Part shown: piece after piece, positions 62,643 through 64,000 of the stretch
Layout of the letters: each line of letters opens with the position of its first letter
Position numbering within the stretch: the first letter of the stretch is position 1
NCBI GenBank assembly: GCA_015200025.1
Contig: CP054186.1
Span: 3,460,643-3,524,642 of the forward strand
Direction: 5' to 3'
DNA: 64,000 bases
From: Phycisphaeraceae bacterium
Lineage (GTDB): Bacteria > Planctomycetota > Phycisphaerae > Phycisphaerales > UBA1924
Notes under the pieces: model-generated
What the model saw: the letters and a program-made list of their open reading frames with translations, nothing else
What the model was told of the DNA's origin: nothing
Databases searched by the model: none
Position numbers and translations under genes: made by a program

Positions 62643-63716
62643 GTGGTCCCCAACGCCCAGCGTGTGCTCCTCATCCGCCCCAGCGCCCTGGGCGACGTCT
62701 GCCGCTCCGTCCCGGTATTGGTAAGCCTCAGGGCCGCGTTTCAAGACGCCCGCATCGACTGGCTCGTCCGACACGAGTTCGCCCCCGCCGTCGCCGCCCA
62801 CCCCGCCCTGAGCCGTGTCGTCTCTTTCGAACGCGGCGCCCTGGGACGTTCCCTCGCCTCGCTCCGCGTCGGGCCCACCCTCGAGTTCCTCAAGTCCCTC
62901 CGCCGTGAACGATACTCCACCGTCGTCGACGCCCAGGGCCTCGCCCGCAGCGGCCTCTTCGCCTGGGCCACCGCCGCCCCCCGCCGCGCCGGGTTCGCCG
63001 ACGCCCGCGAACTCGGGTGGATCGGCCTCAACGAGCGACACCGCCTCCCCCGCGGGCTCCACGCCGTCGACCGCATGCTCGCCCTCGTCCACGCCATGGG
63101 CATCACCCCCATCCACGACATGCGCCTCTACACCCCAAAGCCCGACCTCGACGCCTTCCACGCCGACCCACACCTCGCCGGCCGCCGCTACGCACTCCTC
63201 GCCCCGGGCAGCCGGTGGCCCGGCAAACGCTGGCCTCCCGACCGCTTCGCCGACCTCGCACAACGCTCCCTCGAGATGGGCCTCGACGCCGTTGTCGTCG
63301 TCGGCTCGCCGGGCGAGCGTGACGCCATGGCCCCGCTCCTCGACCTCGCCCGGCGAGAGCCCCGCCTCATCGACCGCGTCGGACGGACCTCCGTCGGCGG
63401 CCTCATGGCCCTCATCCAGCACGCCGCCGTCGTCGTCGCCAACGATTCCGCCGCCGTCCACATCGCCGTCGGCTTCGACCGCCCACTCGTCGCCCTCTAC
63501 GGGCCCACACGCGTCGACCTCGTCGGGCCATACCGCCGAGACGCCGACGTCATCCAGCACGCCCGCCCAGGCGACCGCCTCGACCACAAGGACGAAACCG
63601 CCGGCCGCGCCATGATGGAACGCATCCAGACCGCCGAGGTCGCCGACCGTGTCGACCGCGTCCGCGATCGTTCTCCTCACGGCCCCGCCGGCGACCAGAA
63701 CCGAAGCCCCGGCTGA
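62643..63716 (+). CDS. Glycosyltransferase family 9 (heptosyltransferase-like)
   Basis: This 357-residue enzyme has the GT9 layout of WaaC/WaaF: N-terminal VLLIRPSALGDVCRSVPVL, DAQGLARSGLFAW, then the C-domain LLAPGSRWPGKRWPPDRFADL (nucleotide-sugar loop) and VVANDSAAVHIAVGFDRPLVALYGPT. It adds a heptose or related sugar to lipopolysaccharide-like lipids. The start GTG 62643 lies 6 nt after TACCAT (62631-62636), a leaderless-type arrangement. The last 40 nt overlap the converging gene at 63677. Confidence 0.9.
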   Translation: MVPNAQRVLLIRPSALGDVCRSVPVLVSLRAAFQDARIDWLVRHEFAPAVAAHPALSRVVSFERGALGRSLASLRVGPTLEFLKSLRRERYSTVVDAQGLARSGLFAWATAAPRRAGFADARELGWIGLNERHRLPRGLHAVDRMLALVHAMGITPIHDMRLYTPKPDLDAFHADPHLAGRRYALLAPGSRWPGKRWPPDRFADLAQRSLEMGLDAVVVVGSPGERDAMAPLLDLARREPRLIDRVGRTSVGGLMALIQHAAVVVANDSAAVHIAVGFDRPLVALYGPTRVDLVGPYRRDADVIQHARPGDRLDHKDETAGRAMMERIQTAEVADRVDRVRDRSPHGPAGDQNRSPG

Positions 63717-64000
63717 ACCACCGCCCGCAGCGCCACACCCTCCGCCTCCACCGCAAGCACCGTCCCCGCCGCCGAGTGGTCCGACCTCACCGCCGCGAAC
63801 GCCACCGCCGACGACCCCAGCATCGGGCTCAGCGTGCTCGACGTCACCGCCCCCACAACCGAACCCGCCGAACCCAAAGGCTCGGGCGCCCCGGGCGATC
63901 CCGCCGGCACCGCCCGCACCGGGCTCCCCGCCTCCGGAAGCAGCGGCATCACCACCGCCCCCTCGTCCACGCCGCCGGCCCGCGCCGCCGTCCGACGCTC
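63677..64000 (-). CDS. GcvT/YgfZ-like folate-binding protein, C-terminal part (5' end outside window)
   Basis: The 107 visible residues match the C-terminal beta-barrel of aminomethyltransferase/YgfZ proteins: VGAVTSSTLSPMLGSSAVAFAAVRSDHSAAGT followed by a barrel strand pair ending RAVVQPGLRF. The frame stays open to the window end (ERRTAARAGG upstream). YgfZ-type proteins help repair Fe-S enzymes and GcvT works in glycine cleavage; the two cannot be separated from this fragment, although its short end favours YgfZ-like. The 3' end overlaps the converging GT9 gene by 40 nt. Confidence 0.7.
   Translation of the reverse strand, partial: ERRTAARAGGVDEGAVVMPLLPEAGSPVRAVPAGSPGAPEPLGSAGSVVGAVTSSTLSPMLGSSAVAFAAVRSDHSAAGTVLAVEAEGVALRAVVQPGLRFWSPAGP

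Overview
This window comes from a very GC-rich bacterium (roughly 70% GC by eye). It looks like a member of the Planctomycetota, most likely Phycisphaerae. The evidence is a protein ending in a PEP-CTERM-like tail (PTPGAA, hydrophobic helix, RRRR), a two-part 6-pyruvoyl-tetrahydropterin-synthase-like protein, many small exported proteins of unknown function, and a type II secretion (T2SS) operon of unusual layout. Taxonomy is inferred, because no rRNA gene lies in the window.

Region 1 to 24.7 kb is dominated by a T2SS. On the minus strand, gspF is followed (172 nt later) by a tightly coupled run gspG-H-I-J-K-L-M with 4-nt overlaps from H to M. After a 110-nt gap comes a giant secretin-like gene that fills positions 12548 to 1 and runs off the window. 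It encodes at least 4182 residues: a signal peptide, a GspD-type N0 domain, and then about 48 consecutive N1-like (secretin_N) repeats. Ordinary GspD has about three. No separate gspC is present, but the GspM-like protein carries a C-terminal domain resembling the GspC/PilP homology region. The ATPase gene gspE sits apart on the plus strand at 23061. A glutathione-peroxidase-like protein, two small lipoproteins and the pterin-synthase-like protein lie between gspF and gspE.

Region 24.7 to 34.3 kb holds housekeeping genes: an AtoE-type fatty acid transporter, a membrane-anchored SurA/PpiD-like chaperone, ribosomal protein S4 divergent from purF, an iscS-iscU-iscA cluster whose Fe-S products may serve the Fe-S-type PurF next door, a MazG-like pyrophosphohydrolase and a LOG-family phosphoribohydrolase.

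Region 34.4 to 49.2 kb holds an exported subtilisin-like protease with a fibronectin-type tail, a nucleoside:H+ symporter-like MFS protein with an odd insertion, a TolB-like propeller protein, an esterase, two unknown proteins beside fumarylacetoacetase, a FIST sensor protein coupled to an agmatinase-family enzyme, a degenerate ApgM-like protein coupled to a small membrane protein, and galactokinase.

Region 49.3 to 64 kb holds fusA; an overlapping operon rlmN / TMEM164-like / WecA-like / O-antigen-ligase-like; rpsB-tsf with a possible RNA switch between them; a PEP-CTERM-like protein; a large exported protein of unknown function; a GT9 glycosyltransferase; and the 3' end of a GcvT/YgfZ-like gene.

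A window-wide regulatory theme stands out. At least eleven genes have a TANNNT -10-like hexamer ending 5 to 8 nt before the start codon and no Shine-Dalgarno, which points to frequent leaderless transcripts. Translation, cell-envelope operon-internal and Fe-S genes instead tend to have GGAG-type ribosome binding sites. I saw no tRNA, rRNA, CRISPR array, insertion sequence or phage feature.
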